A DNA stretch of 64,000 nt from Cellvibrionaceae bacterium (GCA_021151825.1 JAGKWQ010000001.1:620001-684000); one strand, 5' to 3'. Counted from the stretch's first letter, positions 45,204 to 55,361 are shown. Notes: generated by a model not told the origin, from the sequence alone. A program made the numbers and translations.

Positions 45204-46292
45204 ATGGGCAATAAAACCGCTCTTTACGCCACCCATCAAGCCATGGGCGGCAAACTCGTGGACTTTGGTGGCTGGGACATGCCATTGCATTACGGCTCGC
45301 AAATTGAAGAACACCACAAGGTGCGCCAACATGCCGGTATGTTTGATGTATCGCATATGACCGTTGTGGATGTGACTGGTAAAGACGCAAAGGCTTACCT
45401 CCAATACCTGCTAGCCAATGATGTGGCCAAGCTGGATTCGCAGCTTGGCAAAGCCCTGTACAGCGGTATGCTTAATCCCGAAGGCGGCGTTATTGATGAC
45501 CTGATTGTTTACAATCTGGGGGACTGGTATCGCGTCGTGGTGAATTGCAGCACCCGCGAGAAAGATTTGGCCTGGATGAATAAAGTCGCAGCTAACTACG
45601 CGGTAACTCTCACAGAGCGAGCAGAGCTCGCCATGATTGCCGTGCAAGGCCCGCAAGCCATCGCAATTACCAAATCCCTGGTTGGTAGCGATAAAACTAC
45701 CGTTATCGACCAACTGAAAATATTCCAGGGCCTACCTGCGGGTGACTGGTTTATTGGTCGCACCGGCTATACCGGTGAGGACGGCCTGGAAATTATGCTC
45801 CCCAATGAACAAGCAGCCGACGTCTGGAATGCACTCGCCAATGCGGGCGTAGCGCCAAGCGGCTTAGGTGCTCGGGATACATTGCGCCTGGAAGCAGGCA
45901 TGAATTTGTATGGGCATGAGATGGATGAATCGGTATCACCACTGGCCGCCAATATGGGCTGGACCATCGCCTGGCAGCCAGCAGAGCGTGACTTTATTGG
46001 CCGCACCGCCCTGGAGACCCAGAAAGCGGCAGGTAAACTGCATAAACTGGTTGGACTGGTGCTGCGTGAGCGCGGCGTATTGCGCGCTGAGCAAATTGTC
46101 AGCGTTGACGGTAGCGACGAAAAAGGCGTTATCACCAGCGGGACATTTTCACCCAGCTTGGGCTATTCTATTGCTTTAGCGCGCGTTCCCGTTGCTATCG
46201 GCAGCCATTGCCAGGTGGAAATGCGTGGCAAGCAAGTCACAGTTGACGTTGTCGCTCCCAATTTTGTGCGCAATGGCAAGGCCCTGATTTAA
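45204..46292 (+). CDS. gcvT: Glycine cleavage system aminomethyltransferase (T protein)
   Basis: 362 residues from ATG 45204 (AGG upstream; a 10-codon extension through the terminator T-run is rejected). Motifs: HQAMGGKLVDFGGWDMPLHY near the start, DVSHMT, RTGYTGEDGLEI (about 190-201), ARDTLRLEAGMNLYGHEMDE and ERDFIGRTALE. It transfers the methylene group to tetrahydrofolate. gcvH follows after 87 bases; gcvP is not in the window. I looked for a glycine riboswitch before gcvT and did not see one. Confidence 0.97.
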   Translation: MGNKTALYATHQAMGGKLVDFGGWDMPLHYGSQIEEHHKVRQHAGMFDVSHMTVVDVTGKDAKAYLQYLLANDVAKLDSQLGKALYSGMLNPEGGVIDDLIVYNLGDWYRVVVNCSTREKDLAWMNKVAANYAVTLTERAELAMIAVQGPQAIAITKSLVGSDKTTVIDQLKIFQGLPAGDWFIGRTGYTGEDGLEIMLPNEQAADVWNALANAGVAPSGLGARDTLRLEAGMNLYGHEMDESVSPLAANMGWTIAWQPAERDFIGRTALETQKAAGKLHKLVGLVLRERGVLRAEQIVSVDGSDEKGVITSGTFSPSLGYSIALARVPVAIGSHCQVEMRGKQVTVDVVAPNFVRNGKALI

Positions 46293-46379
46293 TAAAACCC
46301 GATGGTAAAAAAGTAGTATTAAAAACTTGATACGTTTTTATTAAGAACATTCGTTAAAAATTTTTACAGGAAAAAAATC

Positions 46380-46772
46380 ATGAGCGATATTCGCAAAGAA
46401 TTGAAATATTTAAGCAGCCACGAATGGGCCCGTGTCGAAGAAGATGGCACTGTCACCATCGGTATTACTGACCATGCTCAAGACGCGCTGGGCGATGTTG
46501 TGTATGTAGAAACTCCGGAAGTAGGTTCACGCGTTGCCATCGGTGAAGAGGCTGGCGTAGTGGAGTCCGTAAAAGCAGCTTCTGATATTTACACGTTGGT
46601 ATCTGGCGAAGTTATCGCCGTTAACGAAGCCCTGCAAGATGCACCGGAAACAGTAAACAGCTCACCCTATGACGACGGCTGGTTCTTTCGCGTAAAGCCG
46701 GATGATTTATCTGAATTGGATGAAGCACTGGATGCAGAAGACTATCGCGACTTGTTAGAAAGCGAAGAATAA
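46380..46772 (+). CDS. gcvH: Glycine cleavage system H protein
   Basis: 130 residues, full length. The lipoylated Lys sits in GVVESVKAASDIYTLVSGEV (Lys near residue 65); the opening KYLSSHEWARVEEDGTVTIGITDHAQDALGDVVYVE is typical (quoted as one conserved block of about residues 8-43). Carries the aminomethyl intermediate between P, T and L proteins. ACAGG lies upstream of the ATG. Same transcript as gcvT is likely. Confidence 0.97.
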   Translation: MSDIRKELKYLSSHEWARVEEDGTVTIGITDHAQDALGDVVYVETPEVGSRVAIGEEAGVVESVKAASDIYTLVSGEVIAVNEALQDAPETVNSSPYDDGWFFRVKPDDLSELDEALDAEDYRDLLESEE

Positions 46773-46779
46773 TTTTCAC

Positions 46780-46850
46780 CGCTTTTATTTTGTTGTTATC
46801 AGAATAAAAGCGTGAAAATAAAAAAACGCGGCAATTGCCGCGTTTTTTTA
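46780..46850. terminator. Double hairpin terminator between gcvH and the DamX-like gene
   Basis: First stem CGCTTTTATT / AATAAAAGCG (46780-46812); the second is the palindrome AAACGCGGCAATTGCCGCGTTT extended by A/T runs (46820-46850). The latter works on both strands between convergent genes. Confidence 0.88.
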
Positions 46851-46869
46851 TTACTCATTTTTATCCAGA

Positions 46870-48648
46870 TCACATCGCAGTTTTAATTTCTGACTGAATG
46901 GTTTTGATATCACGTGGCCATGGGCCTGCATCGCGCTGAGCTGCAGGTAATGCTTTAATTGCCTGCCGCGCTTGCGCAGAGTTAGTAAAACGGCCGGTAA
47001 TAACCACAAACCAATCCTTCCCCGCACGCTTGCTCCTAAACATCAGCAATTCACTTTTGTTAGGTTGCGACGCAATAAAATCGAGCGCTGCTTTTTGATT
47101 ACTGACACCAACTAATTGAATTGTGTATTCAGTTGGCTTCCATCCCAGAATATTACGCTCCTGCCCGCTCCCACTTTGTTGAGCTGGTTTGTTTTCAGGT
47201 TTTGGAGATGGTACCGGTTTTGCGGTTGTAGCCGGCGCAGCTTGAACGCTCGCTGCCGGTGCGGCAGTTTGCGCCGGAACCCGCTCAGGTTTTGCAGCAT
47301 TTACTACTGCCGCTTCACTGGCTGGCTGGCTGGCTGGTTTTGGTGGCGCAGTCGGTAATTGCGCTAACGGAACAACGTGTTCTTTCGCAATTTCACTTGT
47401 AGTGGACTCTACCGCCGCAACACTGGCTGCGCCTGATTGTGCAATAGCGGGGGCAGCAGCAGGTTCTGAAGGTGTCGTAACAGTAGGTGTTGATTCTGGC
47501 GGTATTGGTGTTACTTGTTGTTGCACCTGCTGATTCGGTTGCTGGGGCTGCGGCAAACTTTGCATCAACGGTTGCACCGGGGTTTGTGTCGACGTTAATT
47601 CAGTTGTGCTGGTAGCAGTGGAATTAGCAACAGATGCTGCCGGTGCAGAAACAGGGTTTACTGCAATAGGTGGCGCAGATTCAGGTTCATCATCTTCCAT
47701 ATACAAAAAGGCTACACCCACCACAGCAATCAATAAGGATATAGCGACGATATGAACCACGGGCAAAGCTCTTTTACTCATGGTTCTGGCGGGCGTTACG
47801 GACTCCAGTAAATGCTCCTCAGCAAGCCCGTGTAGTACGTTTAACTGCCCTTGTGCCTGATGCCACCAAGGGTCCACTTTGGATTCTGAAAAAATTTCAG
47901 GCCCAAGATAATCGGCCATTTCCATCCGGAAATTTAAATAATCAACGGTTTCCAGCAGCGTGAACGCTTGCAGATAAAAATCATTGCACAATAAATTTTC
48001 CGGGCTCAATCGCTCCAGACGCCGCATTAATGACGGCTCACCAAATAACGCCAGGTGCAAACGATTTTGCTGCGGGAAATTATTCAGCAGCGAAGTAAGA
48101 ACAGAAATGGATTGATCGTCAAGAAGATGGGCGTTGTCTAGCACTACTACCGCTAAACCATCATCTTCCGAAACGGCTTCCTCGGCGATAAATGCTTCCA
48201 GCGCACTGAGCAATGCTTCCGTCGAAGGGATATCGCCCGCATGAATACCGAACGCCTGATTAATTGAAAGCAGTATTTGCTCAAGCGAATGAGAGTTACG
48301 TACCGCGATGAAACAAATCTGGTCCTGATCTGACAGCGAATCCATAAATGCATGGGCAACACGGGTTTTACCTACGCCATTCTCACCCAGCACCACCAAG
48401 ACACTATTACTGAACTGGCACAAATGGAGTAGCTGATCCAGTAACTGGCGGCGCCCGGCGCCGGTAAATAATGGAAAGGAATAATCGTGTGCAAAAGGAT
48501 CTTCGGACAACCCATAACGTTGACGATAATCGGAAAGCAATTGATCTTCTTTTTGCTCGCCTAATTCATCAAATAAATAACCTTGTTGTGAATCCTGATC
48601 CAGAATTCGGTTATCCGGTTGGGCGCGCAGTGGTGATTCGTCCGTCAT
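46870..48648 (-). CDS. damX: DamX-like AAA ATPase with SPOR domain
   Basis: 592 residues. N-terminal ATPase with Walker A GENGVGKT (about 94-101) and Walker B VVVLDNAHLLDD. One transmembrane helix (about 296-317, VVHIVAISLLIAVVGVAFLY). Then a long Pro/Ala/Gln/Thr-rich periplasmic linker (about 325-510) and a C-terminal SPOR domain (about 515-592) that binds denuded septal peptidoglycan. E. coli DamX shares this layout and position after aroB, and acts in cell division. GAG precedes the ATG. Cytoplasmic ATPase and periplasmic SPOR ends imply single-pass topology. Confidence 0.88.
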   Translation of the reverse strand: MTDESPLRAQPDNRILDQDSQQGYLFDELGEQKEDQLLSDYRQRYGLSEDPFAHDYSFPLFTGAGRRQLLDQLLHLCQFSNSVLVVLGENGVGKTRVAHAFMDSLSDQDQICFIAVRNSHSLEQILLSINQAFGIHAGDIPSTEALLSALEAFIAEEAVSEDDGLAVVVLDNAHLLDDQSISVLTSLLNNFPQQNRLHLALFGEPSLMRRLERLSPENLLCNDFYLQAFTLLETVDYLNFRMEMADYLGPEIFSESKVDPWWHQAQGQLNVLHGLAEEHLLESVTPARTMSKRALPVVHIVAISLLIAVVGVAFLYMEDDEPESAPPIAVNPVSAPAASVANSTATSTTELTSTQTPVQPLMQSLPQPQQPNQQVQQQVTPIPPESTPTVTTPSEPAAAPAIAQSGAASVAAVESTTSEIAKEHVVPLAQLPTAPPKPASQPASEAAVVNAAKPERVPAQTAAPAASVQAAPATTAKPVPSPKPENKPAQQSGSGQERNILGWKPTEYTIQLVGVSNQKAALDFIASQPNKSELLMFRSKRAGKDWFVVITGRFTNSAQARQAIKALPAAQRDAGPWPRDIKTIQSEIKTAM

Positions 48649-48671
48649 GATCTCAATCTCTTACAAGCAGA

Positions 48672-49754
48672 TTAATCGGCTTTACAGGCATCAAACGTTT
48701 GCTGCAATAAATTAGCATCTATATCGCTGGTGATAATGGCTTTTCCCATGGACTCCAAAAGCACGAGCCGCAAGCGACCATCCAATACTTTTTTATCAAC
48801 ACCCATTAAGGATTTGAAGGTATCCGGGGACATATCTGCCGGCGCTTTAGTGGGTAAGTTGGCACGCTCAAGCAAATTAACAATACGAATTAAATCGTGC
48901 TCACTAATAGCACCGCGACGCCAGGACAAATCCGCCGCCATCACCATACCTGCAGCAACGGCTTCACCATGCAACCAGTTGCCGTACCCCTGGGCAGTTT
49001 CAATGGCATGGCCGAAGGTGTGTCCAAGATTTAATATTGCCCGCAAGCCACCTTCACGCTCATCCTGCGCAACAACATGTGCTTTATTTTCACAAGAACG
49101 TTTTACAGCGTATGCCAATGCCTCTTTATCGCCCGACATCAGTGCAACAATATTATTTTCCAACCAGACAAAAAATTCGTAATCGGAAATCAAACCGTAT
49201 TTAATAATTTCAGCAATACCTGCTGACAACTCACGCGAAGGCAAACTGGCCAGCAACGAAATATCAGCCAATACACATTGTGGCTGGTAGAAAGCGCCAA
49301 TCATGTTTTTGCCCAGTGGATGGTTAACGCCGGTTTTCCCACCGACAGAAGAATCCACCATCGACAATAAAGTGGTAGGAATCTGGATAAAATCGACGCC
49401 GCGCTGGTAACACGCTGCAGCAAACCCTGTCATGTCGCCAACAACACCACCACCCAATGCGATTAATGTTGTAGTGCGGTTATGACGCGCGCTGAGCAAT
49501 TTATCAAAAATCGTCGCCCAAACCTCAAGCGTTTTATAACTCTCACCGTCAGGCAGAATCACTGCATCAACTTGAAGACCAGTTAAACGCTGTATCAGTT
49601 CATCCAGATATAGAGGAGCGATGGTTTCGTTAGTAACAATGCACACCTGTTTACCCGTTATATGGCGGGTAACTAGATCAGGATGGGTTAAGAGTTGCTC
49701 ACCGATATAGATTGGATAGCTACGATCATCCAGATTAACGGTTAAAACCTGCAT
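48672..49754 (-). CDS. aroB: 3-dehydroquinate synthase
   Basis: 360 residues from ATG 49752-49754; a 33-codon extension is rejected because the family N-terminus starts at MQVLTVNLDDRSYPIYIG. NAD-binding DGESYKTL and LGGGVVGDMTGFAAACYQRGV (about 95-116), and the zinc/substrate segment LNLGHTFGHAIE with conserved His and Glu. Second step of the shikimate pathway. Follows aroK by 115 bases, in the order conserved with pilMNOPQ. Confidence 0.97.
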   Translation of the reverse strand: MQVLTVNLDDRSYPIYIGEQLLTHPDLVTRHITGKQVCIVTNETIAPLYLDELIQRLTGLQVDAVILPDGESYKTLEVWATIFDKLLSARHNRTTTLIALGGGVVGDMTGFAAACYQRGVDFIQIPTTLLSMVDSSVGGKTGVNHPLGKNMIGAFYQPQCVLADISLLASLPSRELSAGIAEIIKYGLISDYEFFVWLENNIVALMSGDKEALAYAVKRSCENKAHVVAQDEREGGLRAILNLGHTFGHAIETAQGYGNWLHGEAVAAGMVMAADLSWRRGAISEHDLIRIVNLLERANLPTKAPADMSPDTFKSLMGVDKKVLDGRLRLVLLESMGKAIITSDIDANLLQQTFDACKAD

Positions 49755-49869
49755 AGCGAGGAACCTTTTGGAGACAAAAATCAGCGGGCACTTTATCACA
49801 AAGTGCACCGGGATTTTAGAAAAGAGGAACAAGACTGAAGTCGATTGAGTCAATGAACAAGAGGATTAA

Positions 49870-50385
49870 TCAGGCATTAAGAACCAAGGATGCAATTTCC
49901 TGAGCAACGGTTTTGGGTGAACGGCGATCAGTATTGACGATAAAGTCAGCTGCATTTTGGTATAGGGGGTCGCGCAACGCTAACAAATCAATAATTTTCT
50001 GACGCGGATTCTCGACTTGCAATAACGGGCGCTTTTTATCACGAGCTGTACGCTCAACTAATTGATCAATCGATGCTGTCAAATAACAGACAAAACCAGC
50101 AGACTTCATCAATAAACGATTTTGCTCTCGCAAAACAATTCCACCACCAGTAGCCACGACCGTATCATGGTCTGTAGCCAGCTCCTGCAGCACTGCAGTT
50201 TCACGCTCACGAAACCCCTCTTCCCCCTCCATATCAAATATCCAGGGAATATCAGCACCCGTGCGCTCTTCTATCACCCGATCACTATCACGGAAATTAA
50301 AACCCAATTCGCTAGCCAATAAACGGCCGATGGTAGATTTGCCGGCCCCCATGGGGCCGACAAGAAAGATAAGGGACTTACGCAT
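49870..50385 (-). CDS. aroK: Shikimate kinase
   Basis: 171 residues. Walker A GPMGAGKSTIGR (residues 10-21), the shikimate-binding FRDSDRVIEERTGADIPWIFDMEGEEGFRERE region (Asp and Arg near 33 and 58), VATGGGIVLRE and lid Arg in RTARDKKRPLL. Phosphorylates shikimate. Its ATG overlaps the pilQ stop by one base (TAATG), placing it in the pilus transcript. Confidence 0.97.
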   Translation of the reverse strand: MRKSLIFLVGPMGAGKSTIGRLLASELGFNFRDSDRVIEERTGADIPWIFDMEGEEGFRERETAVLQELATDHDTVVATGGGIVLREQNRLLMKSAGFVCYLTASIDQLVERTARDKKRPLLQVENPRQKIIDLLALRDPLYQNAADFIVNTDRRSPKTVAQEIASLVLNA

Positions 50386-52529
50386 TAGTTTGACAGATTT
50401 TCCGATATCAGCTTGGGAGTTACAAAAATCAGCAATTCGGTTTTGAATTGATTATCAATGGTTTTCTTGAACAGGCGCCCCAAATAAGGAATGTCACCTA
50501 ATACAGGAACCTTATTCTCCGTTTTATTACCCTCGACAGAGAACACGCCACCAAGCACTACTGTTTGAGCATTATTAACCAATACCTTTGTTTGCAAACG
50601 AGTAATATCTAAAGTGGGCCTGCCAGATACTTCTACACTGGCAACCGAATCTTTCCATACATTTAAATCCATGATGATTCGGTTATCAGGCGTTATTTGT
50701 GGAGTTACCTCCAGTTTTAACACGGCCTCTCTAAAACCAGTAGTAGTACCACCGCTAGGAGCGGTCTCCAGGAAACCAATTTCTTTACCAGACTTAATAA
50801 TAGCCAGTTGCTTATCACTGGTAATGACTTTGGGCTGAGAAACTATTTCTGCGAAACCAGAGTTTTCAAGAGCACTCAATTCCAAGTCTAAATACGTGTT
50901 ATCGGTCAGTACACCGATAGCTGCACTTGCATAAGGGTTAGCAACTGCCAGATTAACAGCATCAGCTTCATTCATATCAAATGATTTTCCATCTGCAGGA
51001 TCGGATACAAACCAATCGCGTGGACTTGTTCCACCGGTGTCATCCAAGCCTTCACGAGATCCAGCAAAATCAATAATACGGTTTTTATTTTCGTTATAGC
51101 CAATTCCACCCCAACGCACCCCCAGCTCACGCTGGAAATCTGTATTGGCAATAACTATGCGAGCCTCAATCATTACTTGACGGATAGGAATATCGATCTG
51201 ATCAACCAAACGTTTAAATGCCTCTATACGTTCAGCAGTATCGGTGATAATGATAGAGTTAGTGCGCTCATCAACCACACCCTGACCACGCTCGGAAAGA
51301 ACGCTGCCTGTAGCACGGCTGCCGCCTTGACCACCACTTCTTGACCCACCCCCGTTATTATCGCCACGGAACAGTTCAAACATTTCTTTTGCATTGGCAT
51401 AACGAACACGAATGTATTCGGTGCGCAAAGGTGCCAGTTCTTCAAGCTGCTTCTTGGTGGTAATTTCCTGGCGCTCACGCTCAGCAATCTCTGCAGCAGG
51501 AGCAACCATTAACACATTTCCAATCTGACGCTTATCCAATCCCTTATTTTTCAGGACCATTTCAAGCGCCTGATCCCAAGGTACATTTTGCAAACGCAAA
51601 GTGATACGCCCTTGCACTGTATCGCTAGCCACCAGATTCAATTCGGTAAAATCAGCAATGATCTGCAATACCGCACGTACTTCGATATCCTGGAAGTCCA
51701 GAGAGAGTTTTTCACCGGTATATTCAAAATCCTTTTTCTTTTCTTGCTTCTCTTGCTCAGTTAAAGGTTTGATGCTGACTACATACTCATTGTCAGTTTG
51801 ATAAGCCAGGTAATCAAAATCACCACCCGCACTAATGTTCAGCACAGAGGACTCGCCCTCTTGCGCAGAAGCTACTAAAGAGACCGGCGTTGCAAAATCC
51901 ACTACATCCAGGCGACGACGTAACTCAGGGGGTAACCATACATCTTTAAAGGAAAGCTTTACTCCAGCACCTGTTCCAACCATATCAGCACTAACTTTGG
52001 GATTGGATAAAGTCACAATAATACGACCTTCACCAACAGCTCCTCTTCTAAAATCAATATTGGTGATACGCGTCTGATTACCCAGAGCATCCTTTTCTTT
52101 TAACGATCCGGTTGTCGCCACATCAACAGACGGACGAGCAACCTGAGTCCTCTCTCCCCCTTTGACTGCACCAACCTCAACTACAAAATTATTTCCGTCG
52201 ACTCGAGTGGTGTAAGAGGCCAAATCATTAAGATTCAAAATCAAGCGGGTACGGCCTTCACTGGTCAGAACCATCGCACTTTGGCCATTATCAACCGCCA
52301 ATGGAAAACGACGCTCTTTCAAACCACTAACAACATCGGGGAAATCAAAAACAATACGCGCAGGCTTTTCAATGGTGTAGCCCTTTGGCTCTGGCGGGGC
52401 AGAGTCAAAAGCCATGCGCACCTCAAAGCGCTCGCCGGGCAATTGTGAAAAATCAATAGTCTTGAGGGTGTTAGCCCACAAGAAAGGGGAGGCGATTACG
52501 CCAATCAGTGCCAAAGCAAATTTACGCAT
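50385..52529 (-). CDS. pilQ: Type IV pilus secretin PilQ
   Basis: 714 residues from ATG 52527-52529 (GGGG upstream). Signal peptide MRKFALALIGVIASPFLWA. Then AMIN-type peptidoglycan-binding modules (about 25-230), an STN/N0 domain (LDFQDIEVRAVLQIIADFTELNLV), an N1 domain (YIRVRYANAKEMFELFRG) with a Gly/Ser-rich loop, and the C-terminal secretin domain (from about 470: VMIEARIVIANTDFQRELGVRWG to the GGVF and VPVLGDIPYLGRLF signature). Forms the outer-membrane pore for the pilus. Confidence 0.97.
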   Translation of the reverse strand: MRKFALALIGVIASPFLWANTLKTIDFSQLPGERFEVRMAFDSAPPEPKGYTIEKPARIVFDFPDVVSGLKERRFPLAVDNGQSAMVLTSEGRTRLILNLNDLASYTTRVDGNNFVVEVGAVKGGERTQVARPSVDVATTGSLKEKDALGNQTRITNIDFRRGAVGEGRIIVTLSNPKVSADMVGTGAGVKLSFKDVWLPPELRRRLDVVDFATPVSLVASAQEGESSVLNISAGGDFDYLAYQTDNEYVVSIKPLTEQEKQEKKKDFEYTGEKLSLDFQDIEVRAVLQIIADFTELNLVASDTVQGRITLRLQNVPWDQALEMVLKNKGLDKRQIGNVLMVAPAAEIAERERQEITTKKQLEELAPLRTEYIRVRYANAKEMFELFRGDNNGGGSRSGGQGGSRATGSVLSERGQGVVDERTNSIIITDTAERIEAFKRLVDQIDIPIRQVMIEARIVIANTDFQRELGVRWGGIGYNENKNRIIDFAGSREGLDDTGGTSPRDWFVSDPADGKSFDMNEADAVNLAVANPYASAAIGVLTDNTYLDLELSALENSGFAEIVSQPKVITSDKQLAIIKSGKEIGFLETAPSGGTTTGFREAVLKLEVTPQITPDNRIIMDLNVWKDSVASVEVSGRPTLDITRLQTKVLVNNAQTVVLGGVFSVEGNKTENKVPVLGDIPYLGRLFKKTIDNQFKTELLIFVTPKLISENLSN

Positions 52530-52565
52530 ATTCAACCCCGGAGTGAATAGAGCACACATGTCCGC

Positions 52566-53090
52566 TTATTCCTTCTCTTCTAATTTAATAATTCTGGGAC
52601 GTTCAACCCAACCATTGGAGCCATCACTAACAATCTCCATCACTTCAATTTGTGACGAGGAGGCTGAAATAATTTTTCCATGATTCATCCCCAAGTAATT
52701 ACCTAAAGTTGCAGGTACAACACTATTTTCACCATTATCGATCAGCGCCCATAACTGACCGCCTTTTAAAATAGTGCCCACCATCTTCAATGAAGTAATA
52801 TTAAACCCTTCAAGAAACTCTTTTTCACGCGCCAAATCCGGCGCAACAGCACGGCCACCTTTGGCAGCCGATTCATCCACTGGAATTGGTTTTTCAAAGG
52901 GACTACGCAAAGTCATAGCACTATATGCAAAAGGTTGATATGGGCTAAAAGTTGGTAAAGGCTCAATCTGCCCTTTAGGGCGACGCTTGGTTTCTTCCAT
53001 AAAATCAATTAAATCTTGTTGAGAAGACTGGCCACAACCAACTAATGCTAATACACAAAATACCTGTGCAATTAATAAAGACCGTTTCAT
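52566..53090 (-). CDS. pilP: Type IV pilus lipoprotein PilP
   Basis: 174 residues. Lipoprotein signal MKRSLLIAQVFCVLALVGC with lipobox LVGC (Cys19), then a disordered linker (MEETKRRPKGQIEPLPTFSPYQPF) that binds the PilNO dimer, and the C-terminal homology-region beta domain (LKMVGTILKGGQLWALIDNG). It links the inner-membrane alignment complex to PilQ. Its start overlaps the pilO stop by four bases. Confidence 0.95.
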   Translation of the reverse strand: MKRSLLIAQVFCVLALVGCGQSSQQDLIDFMEETKRRPKGQIEPLPTFSPYQPFAYSAMTLRSPFEKPIPVDESAAKGGRAVAPDLAREKEFLEGFNITSLKMVGTILKGGQLWALIDNGENSVVPATLGNYLGMNHGKIISASSSQIEVMEIVSDGSNGWVERPRIIKLEEKE

Positions 53091-53707
53091 TTAGCGGCGG
53101 CCTCCTGTGCTTTATAGCGATATGTTTTTGCTGATATTTTCATATTCAACGTCCGACTTCCGCTAGCCGCCGTTATCGTGAAATCATGCAGCGTAACTAT
53201 ACGCGGCATACCAGCAACACCACTCACAAAACCACCCATATCGTGATAGCCACCATCCACTGAAATACTGATTGGGACTTCGATGTAATATTCAGCCACA
53301 ACATCTGGCTGGAAGTTTATGTTCGCATTGGTCAACCCGCTCTCTGTTCCACGAGTACCAATATCTTCAAGCAGACCTGGCACCTCTGTCTTAGCAGGAA
53401 GGCGAGCAAGCAACGATTCGAAAGTAACTTTCATCTCTTCCATTTGCGTTTTATATGCATCCAGATTGGCAGCCTCAAAACTACGTTTTTCAAATGTGGT
53501 TCGCAGCGTCTTTTCCTGTGTAGCAACAGACTCTAATTCCAAATTTAAATCGCTAATTTTTATGTAATAGGTTGCGATGAAAATAAGAGCTACCAATAGC
53601 AGACACACAAACACTTTAGCTGGCAAAGGCCATACGCCGATTTTTTCAAAATCGATATTGTTTACGTCAAAATCTTTTAGTTGTTCGAGAGTATCCTGAA
53701 ATGACAT
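53087..53707 (-). CDS. pilO: Type IV pilus inner-membrane protein PilO
   Basis: 206 residues. A short cytoplasmic tail (LKDFDVNNIDFEKIGVWP), one helix (AKVFVCLLLVALIFIATYYI, about 30-49), a coiled coil (about 55-100) and a periplasmic ferredoxin-like domain ending in KISAKTYRYK. Forms dimers with PilN. Coupled by overlaps to both neighbours (TAATG with pilN, ATGA with pilP). Confidence 0.95.
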   Translation of the reverse strand: MSFQDTLEQLKDFDVNNIDFEKIGVWPLPAKVFVCLLLVALIFIATYYIKISDLNLELESVATQEKTLRTTFEKRSFEAANLDAYKTQMEEMKVTFESLLARLPAKTEVPGLLEDIGTRGTESGLTNANINFQPDVVAEYYIEVPISISVDGGYHDMGGFVSGVAGMPRIVTLHDFTITAASGSRTLNMKISAKTYRYKAQEAAAK

Positions 53708-54294
53708 TATTTTTTCCCTCCTGCGGTTTTAGCCGCCTCAGCAGCAGGATCTACAGGCGCAGAAGTTTCTACCGTCATTTTAAATGTACTGGCATCCTCT
53801 CCTTCATTTGGTGCTGCTTGCACAGAAGACAAATTTGGCGATGCATACCAGTCCGATGACTCCAGGTTACGCATAAAACTGGCAACCCGATTATATGATT
53901 CTGCAACACCAGCAATGGTAATAACATTACCTTTGCGCTCCACCGAATTGACCCACACACCATCAGGAATTGCTCTTGCCAGTTCATCAAAGTAACGAAC
54001 AATAACAGGACGAGTTCCCTCAAGATCGGTAATAACTTTAATGCGCGCCAACAAATCATCACGCACTTTCTTGATTTCGCTAATTTCTTTTACTTGCGCA
54101 TCCAGCTTTTTAATTTCCTGGTTCAATAACTGATTACGCGCATTCTGGTTTTCAATAGCAGATTGAACGCTGGATACCCACAGATAAGCAGCAAACGCCG
54201 CAACAAGTCCAACGCCGGCGATAATCCCTAAAAATTCGCGCTTCTTTTCCTCGCGATAGACCTGACGCCAGGGCAATAAGTTAATTTTGGCCAT
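53707..54294 (-). CDS. pilN: Type IV pilus inner-membrane protein PilN
   Basis: 195 residues. The cytoplasmic INLLPWR motif (residues 4-10) inserts into PilM. Then a helix (FLGIIAGVGLVAAFAAYLWV, about 22-41), a coiled coil (IENQNARNQLLNQEIKKLDAQVKEI, around 48-72) and a ferredoxin-like periplasmic domain. One-base overlaps with pilM and pilO. Confidence 0.95.
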   Translation of the reverse strand: MAKINLLPWRQVYREEKKREFLGIIAGVGLVAAFAAYLWVSSVQSAIENQNARNQLLNQEIKKLDAQVKEISEIKKVRDDLLARIKVITDLEGTRPVIVRYFDELARAIPDGVWVNSVERKGNVITIAGVAESYNRVASFMRNLESSDWYASPNLSSVQAAPNEGEDASTFKMTVETSAPVDPAAEAAKTAGGKK

Positions 54295-55361
54295 TAGTCA
54301 AAACTCCTCATTGCCAAACCGGTAACAATCATTAACGCTGGCGCATCATTAGCTAAAGAAACTGCATTAACCCGAGACGACACTGACATTCGCGCAAAGG
54401 GGTTTGCTACAACGGTTTGAGTTCCCAGTTTTTCCTCAATCAAACCAACCAACCCTTCAAGCGAGGCAACACCGCCGGCAAGGATGATGTAATCAACATC
54501 GTTGTATTGACTCGCAGAAAAGAAAAACTGGAGGGAGCGGGTAACCTGTTGAACTACTGCATCTTTAAATGGAGTCAACACTTCCATTTCATAATCATCT
54601 GGCAGGCCGCCTTGTTTTTTAGCAAGCCCGGCCTCTTCTCGGGATAAACCATAGCGCCGCTGGATTTCCTCAGTAAGCTGGCGTCCACCGAACAATTGCT
54701 CACGGGTATACACTGTTTTTCCATCAACCAGCACACTAAGTGTCGTCATGGTTGCGCCTATATCAATAATCGCAACCACTTGACCTTCCTGATCTTCCAA
54801 TTGCTCGGCAATCAGCTCAAAAGCGCGCTCCATACAATAAGCTTCAATATCGACCTTTTCAGCAATCAAATCTGAATCTGCCAGAACCTGCTCACGCACC
54901 TCGACGTTCTCACGACGACAAGCGGCGAGTAACACTTCAACCTGATCAGGATTGCGCGGTGAAATACCCTGGACTTCAAAATCCAGCGCAACCTCTTCAA
55001 GCGGGAAGGGAATATATTGATCAGCTTCAGCTGCAATCTGGCTTTCCATCGCATCGTCATTCAGATCCGCTGGCATGTCGATCATCTTGGTGATCACTGC
55101 CGAACCTGCAACCGCTACTGCTGCATGCTTTAATTTGGTTTTGGACTGCTTGACCATAGAGCGGATAACTTCAGCCACTGCAGCCGGATCAGCAATATTT
55201 TTTTCTACCACCGCATTAGGCGGGAGCGCTTTTACGGTATAGGACTCAACGCGATAGCGGTCACCGCTGCGACTGAGTTCAAGCAATTTCACCGATGTGG
55301 AGCTGATATCCAGCCCGATCACCGGCTTTGCCTTCTTTTCGAGGAAACTTAAAATGCCCAT
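54294..55361 (-). CDS. pilM: Type IV pilus assembly ATPase-fold protein PilM
   Basis: 355 residues, an actin-like (FtsA/MreB-type) cytoplasmic protein. IGLDISSTSVKLLELS (about 16-31) is the first phosphate loop; VAIIDIGATMTTLSVLVDGK is the second and ILAGGVASLEGLVGLIE the adenosine motif. It docks onto PilN. There is no clear ribosome binding site and only about 40 bases lie between its ATG and the coding-like N-terminal region of the opposite mrcA gene, so its promoter must overlap that region. Confidence 0.96.
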   Translation of the reverse strand: MGILSFLEKKAKPVIGLDISSTSVKLLELSRSGDRYRVESYTVKALPPNAVVEKNIADPAAVAEVIRSMVKQSKTKLKHAAVAVAGSAVITKMIDMPADLNDDAMESQIAAEADQYIPFPLEEVALDFEVQGISPRNPDQVEVLLAACRRENVEVREQVLADSDLIAEKVDIEAYCMERAFELIAEQLEDQEGQVVAIIDIGATMTTLSVLVDGKTVYTREQLFGGRQLTEEIQRRYGLSREEAGLAKKQGGLPDDYEMEVLTPFKDAVVQQVTRSLQFFFSASQYNDVDYIILAGGVASLEGLVGLIEEKLGTQTVVANPFARMSVSSRVNAVSLANDAPALMIVTGLAMRSFD